Shown here piece after piece: positions 39,599-50,117 of a stretch of DNA of 64,000 nucleotides. The notes beneath the pieces are model-generated. The model had not been told where the DNA came from and ran no database searches. It worked only from the letters and a program-made list of their open reading frames with translations. Both the position numbers and the translations under genes were made by a program. Origin of the DNA: Methylophilaceae bacterium (GTDB lineage: Bacteria; Pseudomonadota; Gammaproteobacteria; Burkholderiales; Methylophilaceae); the NCBI GenBank assembly GCA_028247015.1, contig JAOKFJ010000001.1, positions 48,988-112,987 on the forward strand, read 5' to 3'. Within the stretch, counting starts at the first letter, position 1, and every line of letters starts with the position of its first letter.

Positions 39599-40461
39599 TA
39601 TTCAATATTTTGTATTTGTTCTCGAATTTGTTCAATTATAACTTTTAATTCAACTGAAATCCTTGAAATATCGACTGAAATTGCTTTAGAACCTAAAGTA
39701 TTAGCTTCACGATTGAATTCCTGCATCAAAAAATCCATTTTTTTTCCAACTGGCTCTTTAAGAACTAATAATCGTTTTAGTTCTTTTAAGTGTGACTCTA
39801 ATCGATCAATCTCTTCTGTAATATCTGACTTCTGCATAAAAATTAGGACCTCTTGCTTTAAGCGATCATTTTCCAGGTTAATAAGTGCCTCTTTAAATTT
39901 CTTATTAATCTTTACTTGGTGGATTTTAATTGCTTCTGGCATAATTTTTTTAGTCTGACCAATTAATTTTTCAATTAACTTTATATTGCTGAGTATTACT
40001 TTACTAATATTTCTTCCTTCTCTTTGGCGATCAGTAATAATTTTTTGAAGAGCTTTAGGCAATGCGCTTAGAAGGGTCTTTTTAAGTTTACTACTATCTA
40101 TAGCTTGATTGTTATTCCCAGATAATTTAAAAATTTCAATAGGGTCTATTAAGGATGGATTTTTAATTAAAGCAGATATTTTTTCTGTGGAATTAATCAA
40201 TGCTTTGATTTCTTTTTCATCAAACTTTCTATAATTTAGTGCAGCTTCGTTTGATTTTAGGAAAATTCTGCAATCTATTTTTCCTCTTGAAATACTTCCT
40301 AAAACTATTTCACGAATCTGAGACTCGTATACTCTTATATCATCACCTAATTTTAGTTGTAACTCACAATAACGGCTATTAAGAGTTTTAATCTCAATTA
40401 CTAGGTTACCAAATTTTGTATCTTTTTCTCCAAAGGAGAAACCGGTCATGCTTGATATCAT
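39598..40461 (-). CDS. YicC family endoribonuclease-like protein
   Basis: A protein of the YicC/YloC family, some members of which have been shown to cut RNA. It opens with the typical MISSMTGFSFGE and ends with the conserved EQIREQIQNIE tail. KTLNSRYCELQLKL is another family motif. I chose the ATG at 40461 (287 aa), preceded by AGGGAT; an upstream TTG-type start at 40506 would add an unusual lysine-rich lead. It is divergent from rph. Confidence 0.9.
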   Translation of the reverse strand: MISSMTGFSFGEKDTKFGNLVIEIKTLNSRYCELQLKLGDDIRVYESQIREIVLGSISRGKIDCRIFLKSNEAALNYRKFDEKEIKALINSTEKISALIKNPSLIDPIEIFKLSGNNNQAIDSSKLKKTLLSALPKALQKIITDRQREGRNISKVILSNIKLIEKLIGQTKKIMPEAIKIHQVKINKKFKEALINLENDRLKQEVLIFMQKSDITEEIDRLESHLKELKRLLVLKEPVGKKMDFLMQEFNREANTLGSKAISVDISRISVELKVIIEQIREQIQNIE

Positions 40462-40591
40462 TTTTATCCCTAAATAACGTTTGTATTTTAATATCGTTTT
40501 AACCAATTATAACGATAAAGTCTATAATTCCATTCAAATAGGTGCCTTCGATGGACTATAATTCAATTTTAAGAATATTAAGGAAAGTGCA

Positions 40592-41308
40592 ATGCGATCT
40601 TACCAGCGCCAAAAAAATGACCTCAGACCTATTGAATTTATTAGAAACTTTACGAAACATGCGGAAGGCTCAGTATTAGTAAAATGTGGCGATACTCATA
40701 TAATCTGTACTTCTAGTATCGAGGAGTCCGTCCCTTCTTTTTTAAAGGGTAAGGGACAAGGTTGGGTAACTGCAGAATACGGTATGCTCCCAAGGTCAAC
40801 CTCATCAAGAATGCCAAGAGAGGCAGCTAGAGGTAAGCAATCTGGACGGACCCAAGAAATACAACGCCTGATTGGTAGAAGTTTGAGGGCGGTAATAGAC
40901 CTCAAGAAATTAGGTGAAAGGACTATTCATATTGACTGTGATGTCATACAAGCAGATGGTGGAACTCGAACAGCAAGTATTTCAGGTGCATATATATCTA
41001 TTTATGATGCCATTCAAACTCTTATTGACTCTAATAAAATTTCAACTTCTCCGTTAATTGATTCAATAGCTGCCATTTCTGTTGGAATTAAAAATGGGGA
41101 AGTTTTGCTTGATTTAGATTATGAAGAGGATTCTAGCTGTGATACAGATATGAATATTGTAATGACTGGAAATGGGAAGTTCGTTGAAATTCAGGGAACC
41201 GCAGAAGGGGAAGCTTTCTCCAGAAAAGAAATGGATGACCTAATTAATATGGCCGAATCAGGTATAAAACTTATCACTCAGAAGCAAATTGAAGCAGTTG
41301 GAAGCTAA
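40592..41308 (+). CDS. rph: Ribonuclease PH
   Basis: A phosphorolytic 3'-5' exoribonuclease that trims tRNA 3' ends. The 238-aa protein has [16 protein letters not shown], the tRNA contact [14 protein letters not shown], the RQEGR-like [21 protein letters not shown] and the phosphate-site [16 protein letters not shown]. Followed 6 bp on by rdgB. Confidence 0.97.
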   Translation: MRSYQRQKNDLRPIEFIRNFTKHAEGSVLVKCGDTHIICTSSIEESVPSFLKGKGQGWVTAEYGMLPRSTSSRMPREAARGKQSGRTQEIQRLIGRSLRAVIDLKKLGERTIHIDCDVIQADGGTRTASISGAYISIYDAIQTLIDSNKISTSPLIDSIAAISVGIKNGEVLLDLDYEEDSSCDTDMNIVMTGNGKFVEIQGTAEGEAFSRKEMDDLINMAESGIKLITQKQIEAVGS

Positions 41309-41314
41309 AAAAAA

Positions 41315-41908
41315 ATGAATAAAATAGTTATTGCAACTAATAACAAAAAAAAATTAAATGAGATTGTAACGATTCTAGAAAATCTAAATATTGAGGCTAT
41401 CCCTCAATCTTATTTTAAAATTGGTGAAAGTGAAGAACCCTTTAATACGTTCATTGAAAATGCTTTAATTAAGGCAAGATACGCATCAAAAAAAACTGGC
41501 CTTCCGGCTATTGCAGATGACTCTGGGCTTTGTGTGGATATTCTTAAAGGAGAGCCAGGAATTCACTCTGCTCGATTTTCTGGTTTACCCAAATCAGACG
41601 AGAATAATAATCTCAAATTACTTGAAGTATTAAAAGATAAACACATAAGAAAAGCACATTACTACTGTGCTATTGTTTTCATTAAAAGTACCGATGATCC
41701 ACAACCTATTATTGCAGAAGGTTTGTGGCAAGGTGAAATATTAGAAATTCCTAGAGGAAAAAATGGTTTTGGTTACGATCCGCTTTTTCTTGACTACAAA
41801 ACTAATCTAAGTGCAGCTGAACTATCAACTGAAATAAAAAATAAAATTAGTCATCGTAGTCAGGCCTTGAAAAAAATAAAACAAAAACTTAAAATAATTT
41901 ATGGTTAA
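41315..41908 (+). CDS. rdgB: dITP/XTP pyrophosphatase
   Basis: A housecleaning nucleotidase that removes deaminated purine nucleotides (ITP, dITP, XTP). The 197-aa protein opens IVIATNNKKKLNEI, shows FIENALIKARYASKKTGLPAIADDSGL and ends with the F-G-Y-D-P-L-F segment and SHRSQAL, the family signatures. Overlaps the next small gene by 8 bp. Confidence 0.96.
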   Translation: MNKIVIATNNKKKLNEIVTILENLNIEAIPQSYFKIGESEEPFNTFIENALIKARYASKKTGLPAIADDSGLCVDILKGEPGIHSARFSGLPKSDENNNLKLLEVLKDKHIRKAHYYCAIVFIKSTDDPQPIIAEGLWQGEILEIPRGKNGFGYDPLFLDYKTNLSAAELSTEIKNKISHRSQALKKIKQKLKIIYG

Positions 41909-42125
41909 TAAAAATAAAAACTGGAAGAAATGGGTTAAAGACGATCAATCAGTCATTGCCTGTTCAGAAAAAATAAAGGTAATGAATGAAAACTTTGATG
42001 AATTAAAACAGCTAGCACAAGATGCTTTTGAGGATGGTCTCCTAATGGAGGTTTCTGACCAACAAATGCGAGATGCACTCCATCAGATGATAGATGATCT
42101 TAAAAATCAACTAATTAAAAAATAG
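41901..42125 (+). CDS. Conserved small protein of unknown function
   Basis: A 74-aa acidic helical protein. It opens with a tryptophan pair (WKKWVKDD) and has a middle motif LAQDAFEDGLLMEVSDQQMRDAL. It starts inside the rdgB stop (8-bp overlap) and precedes hemW by 5 bp, so it is part of the rph-rdgB-hemW operon. Small proteins with a similar Q-D-A-x-E-D-G-L-L-M motif are familiar to me from this place in betaproteobacteria, but I know of no function. Confidence 0.7.
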   Translation: MVNKNKNWKKWVKDDQSVIACSEKIKVMNENFDELKQLAQDAFEDGLLMEVSDQQMRDALHQMIDDLKNQLIKK

Positions 42126-42130
42126 TTATT

Positions 42131-43303
42131 TTGCAAGTTTCTTCACCCTCGAATATTCAAGTCCTTCCTCCACTTTCAATTTACGTTCATATTCCCTGGT
42201 GTATTCATAAATGTCCTTATTGTGACTTTAATTCACATGAATTTAAAGGGCAGAATATTAAAGAAAACGAACAGGCTTATACCCAAGCCTTAATAAAGCA
42301 GATAGGTAGTAATGATGTTAAAAGTAATCGACCAATCCAATCTATTTTTTTTGGTGGCGGAACTCCCAGCCTATTTAGCCCCCAATCTTTTGAGAAAATT
42401 ATTGATGCTCTTCGACAAAAATTTAGTTTGGCTGAATTCTGTGAAATTACCATTGAAGCAAATCCAGGAACAGTAGATAAAAAATATTTTTATGGTTACC
42501 AAGAAATTGGAATTAATCGTATGTCATTAGGTGTACAAAGTTTTAATGATAAGCATCTAAAAAAACTTGAGAGAATTCATAGTCAAAAAGAAGCATATGA
42601 CGCAGCTACCCTAGCAATTAAATTGTTTAATGATGTCAATATTGACCTAATGTTTGCTCTTCCAAATCAAACAATAACCGAGCTTAATGAAGATATCGAA
42701 GAAGCAATAAATCTGCACTCCTCTCACCTTTCCTATTACCATCTAACCTTAGAGCCTAATACCTATTTTTATAATCATCCACCAACATTGCCCGATCATG
42801 ATGAAAGCGCTGAATTTTCTGATCTCGTTATGTCCAAACTTCGAGAAGCCAAATTTGAACACTACGAAACGTCTGCCTATGCTCAGAAGAATAATCAATG
42901 CAAGCACAACTTAAATTATTGGAAGTTCGGCGATTACCTTGGCATTGGTGCAGGTGCGCACAGTAAGATAACTAGTGAATATAATATTACACGATCTAGT
43001 ACATATAAAAATCCAAAACAATATATGCAAGAAGTAGCTAAAAATTGTTACACACAAGAAGAAAATATAATTCAAAAAAATGATATCTCTTTTGAATTCA
43101 TGATGAATGCATTAAGACTTAACGATGGATTTACTTTTAATTTATTTGAACAAAGAACAGGGCTGTCAATTAAATATATAGATAACGAAATTAAATTAAG
43201 TATTGAAAAAGGCTTACTTGAGATAAATAATGATAGGATTAAGCCAACACTGCTAGGGCAAAATTTTCTAAATGATCTTATACAAATTTTTTTAAGGAAT
43301 TAA
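42131..43303 (+). CDS. hemW: Radical SAM heme chaperone HemW
   Basis: Binds heme and transfers it to respiratory enzymes; resembles coproporphyrinogen oxidase HemN but lacks its extra cysteine. The 390-aa protein has the radical SAM motif HIPWCIHKCPYCDF (C-x3-C-x2-C), FFGGGTPSL, and the ISLGVQSF-type MSLGVQSFND motif. The start is TTG with no good ribosome site; translation may be coupled to the upstream small gene 5 bp before. Confidence 0.93.
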   Translation: MQVSSPSNIQVLPPLSIYVHIPWCIHKCPYCDFNSHEFKGQNIKENEQAYTQALIKQIGSNDVKSNRPIQSIFFGGGTPSLFSPQSFEKIIDALRQKFSLAEFCEITIEANPGTVDKKYFYGYQEIGINRMSLGVQSFNDKHLKKLERIHSQKEAYDAATLAIKLFNDVNIDLMFALPNQTITELNEDIEEAINLHSSHLSYYHLTLEPNTYFYNHPPTLPDHDESAEFSDLVMSKLREAKFEHYETSAYAQKNNQCKHNLNYWKFGDYLGIGAGAHSKITSEYNITRSSTYKNPKQYMQEVAKNCYTQEENIIQKNDISFEFMMNALRLNDGFTFNLFEQRTGLSIKYIDNEIKLSIEKGLLEINNDRIKPTLLGQNFLNDLIQIFLRN

Positions 43304-43307
43304 ATTC

Positions 43308-43709
43308 ATGAAACTCAATAAAATTATTGAAGACTATGTTGTTTCTGATCAAATTATCGAAGAAGATATAGTTAAATTGAAAGAAGCAGGTTTTAAAACT
43401 ATTTTTTGTAATCGGCCTGATAATGAAGAACAAAACCAAGTGACAGTCAATAGTATCCGAGATAAAGTTATCGAAAACGGTTTAGATTTTATACATCAAC
43501 CTGTCGTTGGGGGCCAAATTTCACAAAATGATGTCGACCAATTTAGTGATTATTACGATAATGCTGAAAAACCAATTTTTGCCTATTGCAGGACAGGAAC
43601 AAGATCTAGCATGTTATGGGCATTATCAGAGTCTGGAAAAAGACCAGTTGATGAAATATTACAACTAACTTTTGCGGCCGGATATAATCTTAATAATTTA
43701 TTTAGATAA
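43308..43709 (+). CDS. TIGR01244-type phosphatase-like/sulfurtransferase protein (Blh N-terminal domain)
   Basis: A 133-aa cytoplasmic protein with the PTP-like P-loop C-R-T-G-T-R-S ([15 protein letters not shown]) and the upstream [13 protein letters not shown] motif. This is the DUF442/TIGR01244 fold, found free or fused to beta-lactamase-like sulfur dioxygenases. In the family it is linked to sulfide or biofilm-related control; its substrate is unknown. It overlaps argH stop-to-stop by 12 bp. Confidence 0.8.
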   Translation: MKLNKIIEDYVVSDQIIEEDIVKLKEAGFKTIFCNRPDNEEQNQVTVNSIRDKVIENGLDFIHQPVVGGQISQNDVDQFSDYYDNAEKPIFAYCRTGTRSSMLWALSESGKRPVDEILQLTFAAGYNLNNLFR

Positions 43710-45083
43710 TTTAGATTTTGCTTGTTTAAGTGCTGTTTTAACTGCATTAAATCCTGTACCACCGATATGCTTTCTTGAATTAATTGAACCCTTTAAAGTT
43801 AAGCAATTATAGATATCCTTATCAATTAATTTACTAAACTTTTGTAAGTCTTTTAAATCAACTGCAGACAAATCAGATTGATTATTAATTGCAAACTTGA
43901 CTGCTTTTGCCACAGCCCCATGAGCCGCCCTAAATGTCATTCCTTTTTTAACCAAATAATCAGCTAAATCAGTTGCCGTTGGATACCCTTTTAGCGCAGC
44001 AGCTTCCATATTTTTAGGAAAGATTTTTAACTTAGAAACCATTTCCGCAAAAATATTAAGAGTGTCTGATATCGTATCAGCTACATCAAAAATTGGTTCT
44101 TTATCTTCTTGATTATCTTTATTGTAAGCAAGTGGTTGTGCTTTCATCAATGTCAATAAACTAACTAAATGGCCATTGACCCTTCCAGTTTTACCTCTAA
44201 CTAATTCAGGAACATCAGGATTTTTTTTCTGCGGCATAATACTTGAACCAGTGCAAAAACTATCTGAAATCTCAATAAATTCAAAAAACGGACTAGACCA
44301 CATAATTAATTCTTCTGACCATCTTGATAAATGAGTCATCAAAAGAGATGCATTAGCATTAAATTCAATTAAAAAATCTCTGTCTGATACAGCATCTATA
44401 GAATTCTCCATTAGTCCATCAAATTTAAGTATTTTGGCCACAAATTTTCTGTCGATAGGGAAAGAGGTTCCTGCTAGTGCTGCAGAACCTAAAGGTAAAA
44501 TATTAATCCTCTTCCTAGCATCTTGAAATCTTGATTTGTCTCTTTCCAGCATTTCATAGTAAGCATGTAAATGATGGGCAAAACTTACAGGCTGTGCAAC
44601 TTGCATATGTGTCATGCCAGGCATGATTGTCATGATATGTTTTTCAGCTAAAGTTAATGTCGCTTTTTGTAAAACTTTAATTTGATTAATGGTTTGGTCC
44701 ACAACATCTCTAAGATACAGCCTCATATCAGTTGCAACCTGATCATTCCTAGATCTTCCTGTATGTAACTTTTCTCCTGATTTTCCAACTATTTGCGTTA
44801 GTCTTTTTTCTATATTTAAATGAACATCTTCTAAATCAATTGACCATTTAAATTTTTGAGCAGTAATTTCCTTCTTAATTTGATTTAGACCTTTTTTAAT
44901 TAATTTAAGATCAGTGGCAGAAATAACTTTCTGTTTTTTTAACATTTCAGCATGAGCAAGGGATCCTTCGATATCATACATAGCTAATCTTTGGTCAAAG
45001 TTAACTGATGCTGTATATCTTTTTACTATTTCACTTGTTGGCTCTGAAAATCTTTCTGACCATTTTTTTATATTTTTTTTCAT
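43698..45083 (-). CDS. argH: Argininosuccinate lyase
   Basis: Splits argininosuccinate into arginine and fumarate, the last step of arginine synthesis. The 461-aa protein has the catalytic loop [20 protein letters not shown] (key piece [10 protein letters not shown]), the [13 protein letters not shown] motif and MTHMQVAQP. With argC (30612) this gives two arginine enzymes at separate places in the window. Convergent with 43308-43709. Confidence 0.97.
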   Translation of the reverse strand: MKKNIKKWSERFSEPTSEIVKRYTASVNFDQRLAMYDIEGSLAHAEMLKKQKVISATDLKLIKKGLNQIKKEITAQKFKWSIDLEDVHLNIEKRLTQIVGKSGEKLHTGRSRNDQVATDMRLYLRDVVDQTINQIKVLQKATLTLAEKHIMTIMPGMTHMQVAQPVSFAHHLHAYYEMLERDKSRFQDARKRINILPLGSAALAGTSFPIDRKFVAKILKFDGLMENSIDAVSDRDFLIEFNANASLLMTHLSRWSEELIMWSSPFFEFIEISDSFCTGSSIMPQKKNPDVPELVRGKTGRVNGHLVSLLTLMKAQPLAYNKDNQEDKEPIFDVADTISDTLNIFAEMVSKLKIFPKNMEAAALKGYPTATDLADYLVKKGMTFRAAHGAVAKAVKFAINNQSDLSAVDLKDLQKFSKLIDKDIYNCLTLKGSINSRKHIGGTGFNAVKTALKQAKSKLSK

Positions 45084-45176
45084 TTTCGAATTTTTTATAA
45101 TTTTTTTAAATTATATCTTAAACTCAGCATCAGATGCGTAATGTAAGTATTAGCTCTGTGCTAAAATTAATTCTAT

Positions 45177-46091
45177 ATGATAACAACCCTTACTATTGCT
45201 TCTAGAGAAAGCCCTTTAGCCATGTGGCAGGCTGACCATATTAAAAAAAATATCCAGGCTCTTTATCCAGCAATCAAGATAAATATTGAAGGTTTTAGAA
45301 CGCAGGGAGATATTCTTTTAGATCAGTCCTTAGCTAAAATTGGAGGGAAAGGTCTTTTTATAAAGGAACTTGAGCAAGCCCTTCTAAATAATAAAGCAGA
45401 TTTAGCCGTACATTCTATGAAAGATCTTCCCATGGATATTCCTAAGGGATTTAAACTAGCTGTCATTACTGAAAGAGGAGATGCAAGAGACGCTTTTGTC
45501 TCAAATCAATATGATTCTCTTGAAGCACTTCCTCCAGGAAGTATCATAGGAACATCAAGTCTTAGACGACAGAGTCAAATTCAAGCAAAATTTCCAGAGC
45601 TTAAAATATTACCTTTAAGAGGTAACCTGCAAACAAGACTCAAAAAGTTAGATGAAAAAAATTATGACGCTATAATTTTAGCGGCAGCAGGCTTAATTCG
45701 TATGGGGTTAAAAGAAAGAATTAAACTTTATATTGACCCCACTTTAAGTATCCCCGCAGTAGGTCAAGGAGCCCTAGGTATTGAAATTCTTGAGAGCAAT
45801 ACTGAACTGCTTAATTTAATAGCCCCCTTAAATAATGATATAACATCACGATGTGTTTTAGCAGAGCGAACGGTAAGTAGATCATTAGCCGGAAGTTGTA
45901 CAGCCCCTCTTGGAGCATATGCAAGTATTAGGAAGAATAAAATTTATATGCATGGATTTGTGGCAACACCAGATGGCAGCCAAATAATCTTCTCTGAAAC
46001 AAATGGTCCCTCAGATAGTCCTGAAGATGTAGGAAAAAAGTTGAGTCAGCTCTTAATTGCACAGGGTGCAAAGAAAATTTTAGATCTATGA
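45177..46091 (+). CDS. hemC: Porphobilinogen deaminase
   Basis: Joins four porphobilinogens into hydroxymethylbilane in heme and siroheme synthesis. The 304-aa protein has RESPLAMWQA, the active-site VHSMKDLP, GTSSLRRQSQ and the dipyrromethane cofactor cysteine in AGSCTAPLGA (about residue 240). hemD starts 19 bp later. Confidence 0.97.
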   Translation: MITTLTIASRESPLAMWQADHIKKNIQALYPAIKINIEGFRTQGDILLDQSLAKIGGKGLFIKELEQALLNNKADLAVHSMKDLPMDIPKGFKLAVITERGDARDAFVSNQYDSLEALPPGSIIGTSSLRRQSQIQAKFPELKILPLRGNLQTRLKKLDEKNYDAIILAAAGLIRMGLKERIKLYIDPTLSIPAVGQGALGIEILESNTELLNLIAPLNNDITSRCVLAERTVSRSLAGSCTAPLGAYASIRKNKIYMHGFVATPDGSQIIFSETNGPSDSPEDVGKKLSQLLIAQGAKKILDL

Positions 46092-46110
46092 TGAAACTGG
46101 AAAAAATACT

Positions 46111-46851
46111 TTGACTGCTCTTATTTTAACCAGACCTGCCCACCAAAATATAGAGCTTATTAATATTTTTAAAAACTCTAAAGTGACTACGATTGATTAT
46201 CCTTTTTTAAAAATCCAGGCGCTTAAAGATTATGTTCCATTCGATTACTTAATCAGTCGACTAAGTACTTATAATTATCTAATCTTTATTAGTACAAACG
46301 CTGTAAAAATGTTTATTGAGCGCATGGATTTACTCTCCATAAAATTGCCCGAAGATATTATCTTAGCAAGTATTGGGAAATCTACTCAAGAAGTTCTTCG
46401 AGAAAAGTATCAACGAGAAGTCTTTTGTCCAAATAATATCTTTGACTCTGAGCATTTACTTGATCATTCAGTTTTTAATAATGTGCAATCAAAAATGGCT
46501 CTTATTATTCGCGGAGAGGGAGGTCGAGAAACTTTAAAGAAAGGATTAGAGAATAAAGGGGCAAAAGTTACTTATGGAGAATGCTATAAAAGAAAATTTT
46601 TACCTATTGATTTTAAAGAAATAAAAAAAAATACTAAAAATTTTAAAAATATCAGCTTTTTAATTACAAGTAATGAGAGTGCCAAACACTTTATTTCAGA
46701 AGTTAAAAATGAAGACAAAAGCTGGCTTATGAAATGCAATTTAATCGTTAATCATGAAAAAATTAAAAAAAAACTAGAGACATTTTTTAGTAACGTTATA
46801 GTTCTACCCGAGATTAATCCTAAAACGATTAAACTAGCTATTAAGAAGTAG
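46111..46851 (+). CDS. hemD: Uroporphyrinogen-III synthase
   Basis: Closes and inverts ring D of hydroxymethylbilane. The 246-aa protein opens ALILTRPAHQNIELI, with FISTNAVKMF and SNESAKHF as the diverged family motifs. The start is TTG at 46111, with GGAAAA upstream; an 8-codon reading frame (ATG ATG AAA ...) lies between hemC and hemD and its TGA overlaps the TTG. It overlaps the convergent reductase gene by 11 bp. Confidence 0.9.
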   Translation: MTALILTRPAHQNIELINIFKNSKVTTIDYPFLKIQALKDYVPFDYLISRLSTYNYLIFISTNAVKMFIERMDLLSIKLPEDIILASIGKSTQEVLREKYQREVFCPNNIFDSEHLLDHSVFNNVQSKMALIIRGEGGRETLKKGLENKGAKVTYGECYKRKFLPIDFKEIKKNTKNFKNISFLITSNESAKHFISEVKNEDKSWLMKCNLIVNHEKIKKKLETFFSNVIVLPEINPKTIKLAIKK

Positions 46852-47863
46852 GCTTTACTGGAGAAAAACTAAATGCATCAGCATAAAACTCATTCTCAGG
46901 TAGAAATTTCTTTTTAGTAAACTCTTTAAATGCCGTTTCAACTAGAATTGGAGCGCCACAACAATAAACCTGAACATCACTCAATGTTTCAAAGTCTTCC
47001 ATGACTGCTGAATGCACAAACCCGCGACGAACAATTTTACTATCATCTTTAGCTGGGTCTGAAAATATAGGAATGTACTTTATATTGAGATATTTTTTTT
47101 CCCATAACTTACAAATTTTATTCATATACAAATCTTCCTCGGCCTTTACTCCCTGATATAAAAATATTGGCCGCGTATTATTCGATTCAATCATATCCTC
47201 GATTACTGATTTAATAGGTGCAAATCCTGTCCCGCCCGAAACAAAAATAATTGGCTTATTACTTTGACGTAAATAAAATTGCCCTAGTGGCGCCTCTATT
47301 CGGTGAATGGTCTTCTCTTGCATTTCATTAAAGACAAAATGAGTAAATTTTCCACCCTCGATCAATCTTAAATGTAATTCAATAAGGGGTTCAGATGGCC
47401 TACTAGCGATCGAAAAGGCTCTTCGACTTCCATCTTTCATTATAAATTCTAAATATTGTCCAGCTTGAAAATCTAAAGCCTCGTTGCCAGGTAATTTAAG
47501 TGTCATCTTCATCACATCGTGGTTTAAATTTTCTAACTTTTCTATTCGAACTGGAGTTATTAATGGGGTTTTTAACCCATCGTCATTAGATGATCGAGTT
47601 TCAATTACAAGATCTTCGGTAGCCAATGCTTTGCAACATAAAGTCCACCCCTCAGCAACTTCTGAATTATTTAGAGCTGACTGTTGGTATCCTTCAAGAA
47701 AAACATTGCCTGAAATAATTTTTGATTTACATGCCCCGCAACTGCCATTTTGGCATCCATAAGGAATAGTAATTCCCGCACGGATAGCTGCATCTAATAT
47801 AGTCTCGCTAGGTTTAGCATCAAAAACTTCTCCTGATGGAGATAACAAAATTTTATAGCCCAT
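46841..47863 (-). CDS. 2Fe-2S/FAD oxidoreductase (CDP-6-deoxy-glucoseen reductase-like)
   Basis: An electron-transfer protein of 340 aa with an N-terminal plant-type 2Fe-2S ferredoxin domain (GCQNGSCGACKSKI and a later CC pair), an FAD domain (RRAFSIAS) and an NAD(P) domain (FVSGGTGFAPIKSVI). This fits the phenol-hydroxylase-reductase/AscD group. Its oxygenase or partner is not in the window. The fxsA gene is just upstream in the same direction, with no gap. Confidence 0.88.
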   Translation of the reverse strand: MGYKILLSPSGEVFDAKPSETILDAAIRAGITIPYGCQNGSCGACKSKIISGNVFLEGYQQSALNNSEVAEGWTLCCKALATEDLVIETRSSNDDGLKTPLITPVRIEKLENLNHDVMKMTLKLPGNEALDFQAGQYLEFIMKDGSRRAFSIASRPSEPLIELHLRLIEGGKFTHFVFNEMQEKTIHRIEAPLGQFYLRQSNKPIIFVSGGTGFAPIKSVIEDMIESNNTRPIFLYQGVKAEEDLYMNKICKLWEKKYLNIKYIPIFSDPAKDDSKIVRRGFVHSAVMEDFETLSDVQVYCCGAPILVETAFKEFTKKKFLPENEFYADAFSFSPVKPTS

Positions 47864-48289
47864 TTATTTATCTTCTTCTTCTCGCCTATATTCGCCTTCA
47901 ATTACATCACCTTTATTAGCCTCTGAAGCATTTTTTTGATTTTCTGAAAAAGGAGGAGGCCCTTTATTTATTGAATTTTGAATAGGAATCATCAAAAGAA
48001 TAAATCCAAATAGATCAGTAATTACACCGGGAAACAAAAATAATACGCCTGCTAATAAGTTCTTTGCGCTCCCTAATAACACTCCGAGTAAATTACCGCC
48101 CTGGGTCATCATGGTCATAATCCTTGTAAGGACTAAGGTTTTCTCATCCTGAATTAATTGCCAGCCTAAAACTGCCATAATTACTATATAAAGAAAAAAC
48201 CACCACCCATAAATGCTTCCTAACTTAATAAGGCCCCAGATTTCAAAAAATGGTAAGGAAATTAATAAAAGTATAAAAATTAATCGCAT
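47864..48289 (-). CDS. fxsA: FxsA family membrane protein
   Basis: A 141-aa inner-membrane protein with three to four hydrophobic segments (LIFILLLISLPFFEIWGLIKLG, WWFFLYIVIMAVLGW and VLLGSAKNLLAGVLFLFPG regions), matching FxsA, which suppresses F exclusion of phage T7 when overproduced in E. coli. Normal function unknown. The C-terminus is acidic (EGEYRREEEDK). Its stop abuts the reductase start. Confidence 0.88.
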   Translation of the reverse strand: MRLIFILLLISLPFFEIWGLIKLGSIYGWWFFLYIVIMAVLGWQLIQDEKTLVLTRIMTMMTQGGNLLGVLLGSAKNLLAGVLFLFPGVITDLFGFILLMIPIQNSINKGPPPFSENQKNASEANKGDVIEGEYRREEEDK

Positions 48290-48410
48290 GTTTTAATAAA
48301 TTATGATATCCCTTGATAATCGTAGATAATATTCAGTCTAATACAGAGTCGTTGAACTCAAACTAGTTTAATTAATCTCTTATATTATAAACCGTAAATA
48401 GCCAATAAAA

Positions 48411-50117
48411 ATGCAAAGACATCTAATTACATATTTTTTACTTTTATTTATCATTCTTCTAAGCTTAAGTTCGAAGGCAGATAACTTATTTATTGATAAG
48501 ATTGATAATTTTCTTTCTGCGGATGATGCGTTTCAATTAGAGGAAATTAAAAAAGACTCATTAGGTAATCTACAATTTAATATAATTATTGCAGACGGTC
48601 ATTATCTTTATAAGTCAAAAACTAAAATTCGCAATTTACCTTTAAAGGACTTCACATTAATTCTTCCTCAGGGAAAACTAAAAGTAGATGAATATTTTGG
48701 AGAGCAAGAAGTTTTTTATGGGTCAGCTAAGCTGGCAATAAAGATTAATGCTAACCGGGCAAAAGAAAATATTGAACTAGAAATTCAAGGATGCAGTGAA
48801 AAAGGTCTTTGCTATCCTCCTGTTATTAGAAATATCAGTTATGCGTCTGCTGAACCAATATTAAATATATCTGAGACTGAGAATATTTCAAAAACCCTAA
48901 CAAATAAAAGTTTTATTCTTTCATTGTTAGGTTTTTTTGTTTCGGGGTTACTTTTGTCATTAACACCCTGTGTATTGCCAATGTTACCAATTCTATCTGG
49001 AATCATTATTTCATCTAATGTTAATAATGCAAAAATACTCACACTTGTTTATATATTAGGTGTTTGTGTAACTTATTCTGTCCTTGGAATTATTGCAGGC
49101 ATAACAGGTAACCTTTTATCTAGTAGCTTACAAAATACTAGCTTTATTTTTATCAGTAGCTTTCTTTTTGTTCTGTTTGCCGCTTCTATGTTTGATTTTT
49201 TTCAATTTTCTCTTCCAAAATCTATCAGTCATTCGCTTAACCAATTTAGCCAAAAAATTAAAGGAGGAAATTTATTTGGAGTTTTTCTCCTTGGGCTAAT
49301 TTCTTCTCTCATTTTGAGTCCTTGTGTTGCTCCACCACTTGCAGGGGCTATTCTTTATATTGGACAAACAGAAAACATTATCTTAGGAGGAGCTTCACTT
49401 TTCTTTATGGGCTTAGGCATGAGTGCGTCATTAATTTTTATTGGATTCTCAACATATGCTGTACTTCCAAAGCCAGGTCCATGGATGAATAATATTAAAA
49501 AAACTATGGCTTATATCTTGCTAGCAATGGCACTGTATATTGCTAGGCCATTAATGGATGATAGTATATTTTTTAGTGGTCTACTTTTACTTCTTTTAAT
49601 TTGGTCTATTGGTCTTGTTTCCAACAGATTAGTAATATTTAAAAAAAAATTAGGCCTCATAATTATTTTGATTTTTTTAGCAACAGGTACTTACCTTACC
49701 AAACAAATAATTCATGAAATAAATTCAGATCAAAAATCTTTACAAAGAATTAACTTCATTAATATTAATTCTATTAAAGACTTGAATACTCAACTTAATG
49801 TTAATAAAAACCCCCTTGTTTTACTCGATTTTTATGCAGATTGGTGTGTAGCCTGTCTAGAATATGAAAAGCATACCTTTAGTGATCCTAAGGTAAGGCG
49901 TCTTATGAATAAGTTTGTCCTGCTCAAAGCAGATGTTACTGAAAATAATGAAGCTCAAAAATTACTACTGAAAAAATTCAATCTCTATGGCCCCCCCGGG
50001 ATAATTTTCTTCGCCAACCAAGAAGAACAAAAACAGTACCAAATTGTAGGATTTAAAAACTCAAATGAGTTTAGCAAAATACTAGAGGCATTAATAAATG
50101 AAGATCATATTAAGTAA
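48411..50117 (+). CDS. dsbD: Thiol:disulfide interchange protein DsbD
   Basis: Moves electrons from cytoplasmic thioredoxin across the inner membrane to periplasmic disulfide isomerases and cytochrome c assembly. The 568-aa protein has a signal peptide, an N-terminal domain with the redox pair in GCSEKGLCYPP (about 127-135), a membrane domain with the cysteines in TPCVLPMLP and SPCVAPPLAG, and a C-terminal thioredoxin domain with W-C-V-A-C. The next thioredoxin-like gene overlaps its end by 20 bp. Confidence 0.96.
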   Translation: MQRHLITYFLLLFIILLSLSSKADNLFIDKIDNFLSADDAFQLEEIKKDSLGNLQFNIIIADGHYLYKSKTKIRNLPLKDFTLILPQGKLKVDEYFGEQEVFYGSAKLAIKINANRAKENIELEIQGCSEKGLCYPPVIRNISYASAEPILNISETENISKTLTNKSFILSLLGFFVSGLLLSLTPCVLPMLPILSGIIISSNVNNAKILTLVYILGVCVTYSVLGIIAGITGNLLSSSLQNTSFIFISSFLFVLFAASMFDFFQFSLPKSISHSLNQFSQKIKGGNLFGVFLLGLISSLILSPCVAPPLAGAILYIGQTENIILGGASLFFMGLGMSASLIFIGFSTYAVLPKPGPWMNNIKKTMAYILLAMALYIARPLMDDSIFFSGLLLLLLIWSIGLVSNRLVIFKKKLGLIIILIFLATGTYLTKQIIHEINSDQKSLQRINFININSIKDLNTQLNVNKNPLVLLDFYADWCVACLEYEKHTFSDPKVRRLMNKFVLLKADVTENNEAQKLLLKKFNLYGPPGIIFFANQEEQKQYQIVGFKNSNEFSKILEALINEDHIK

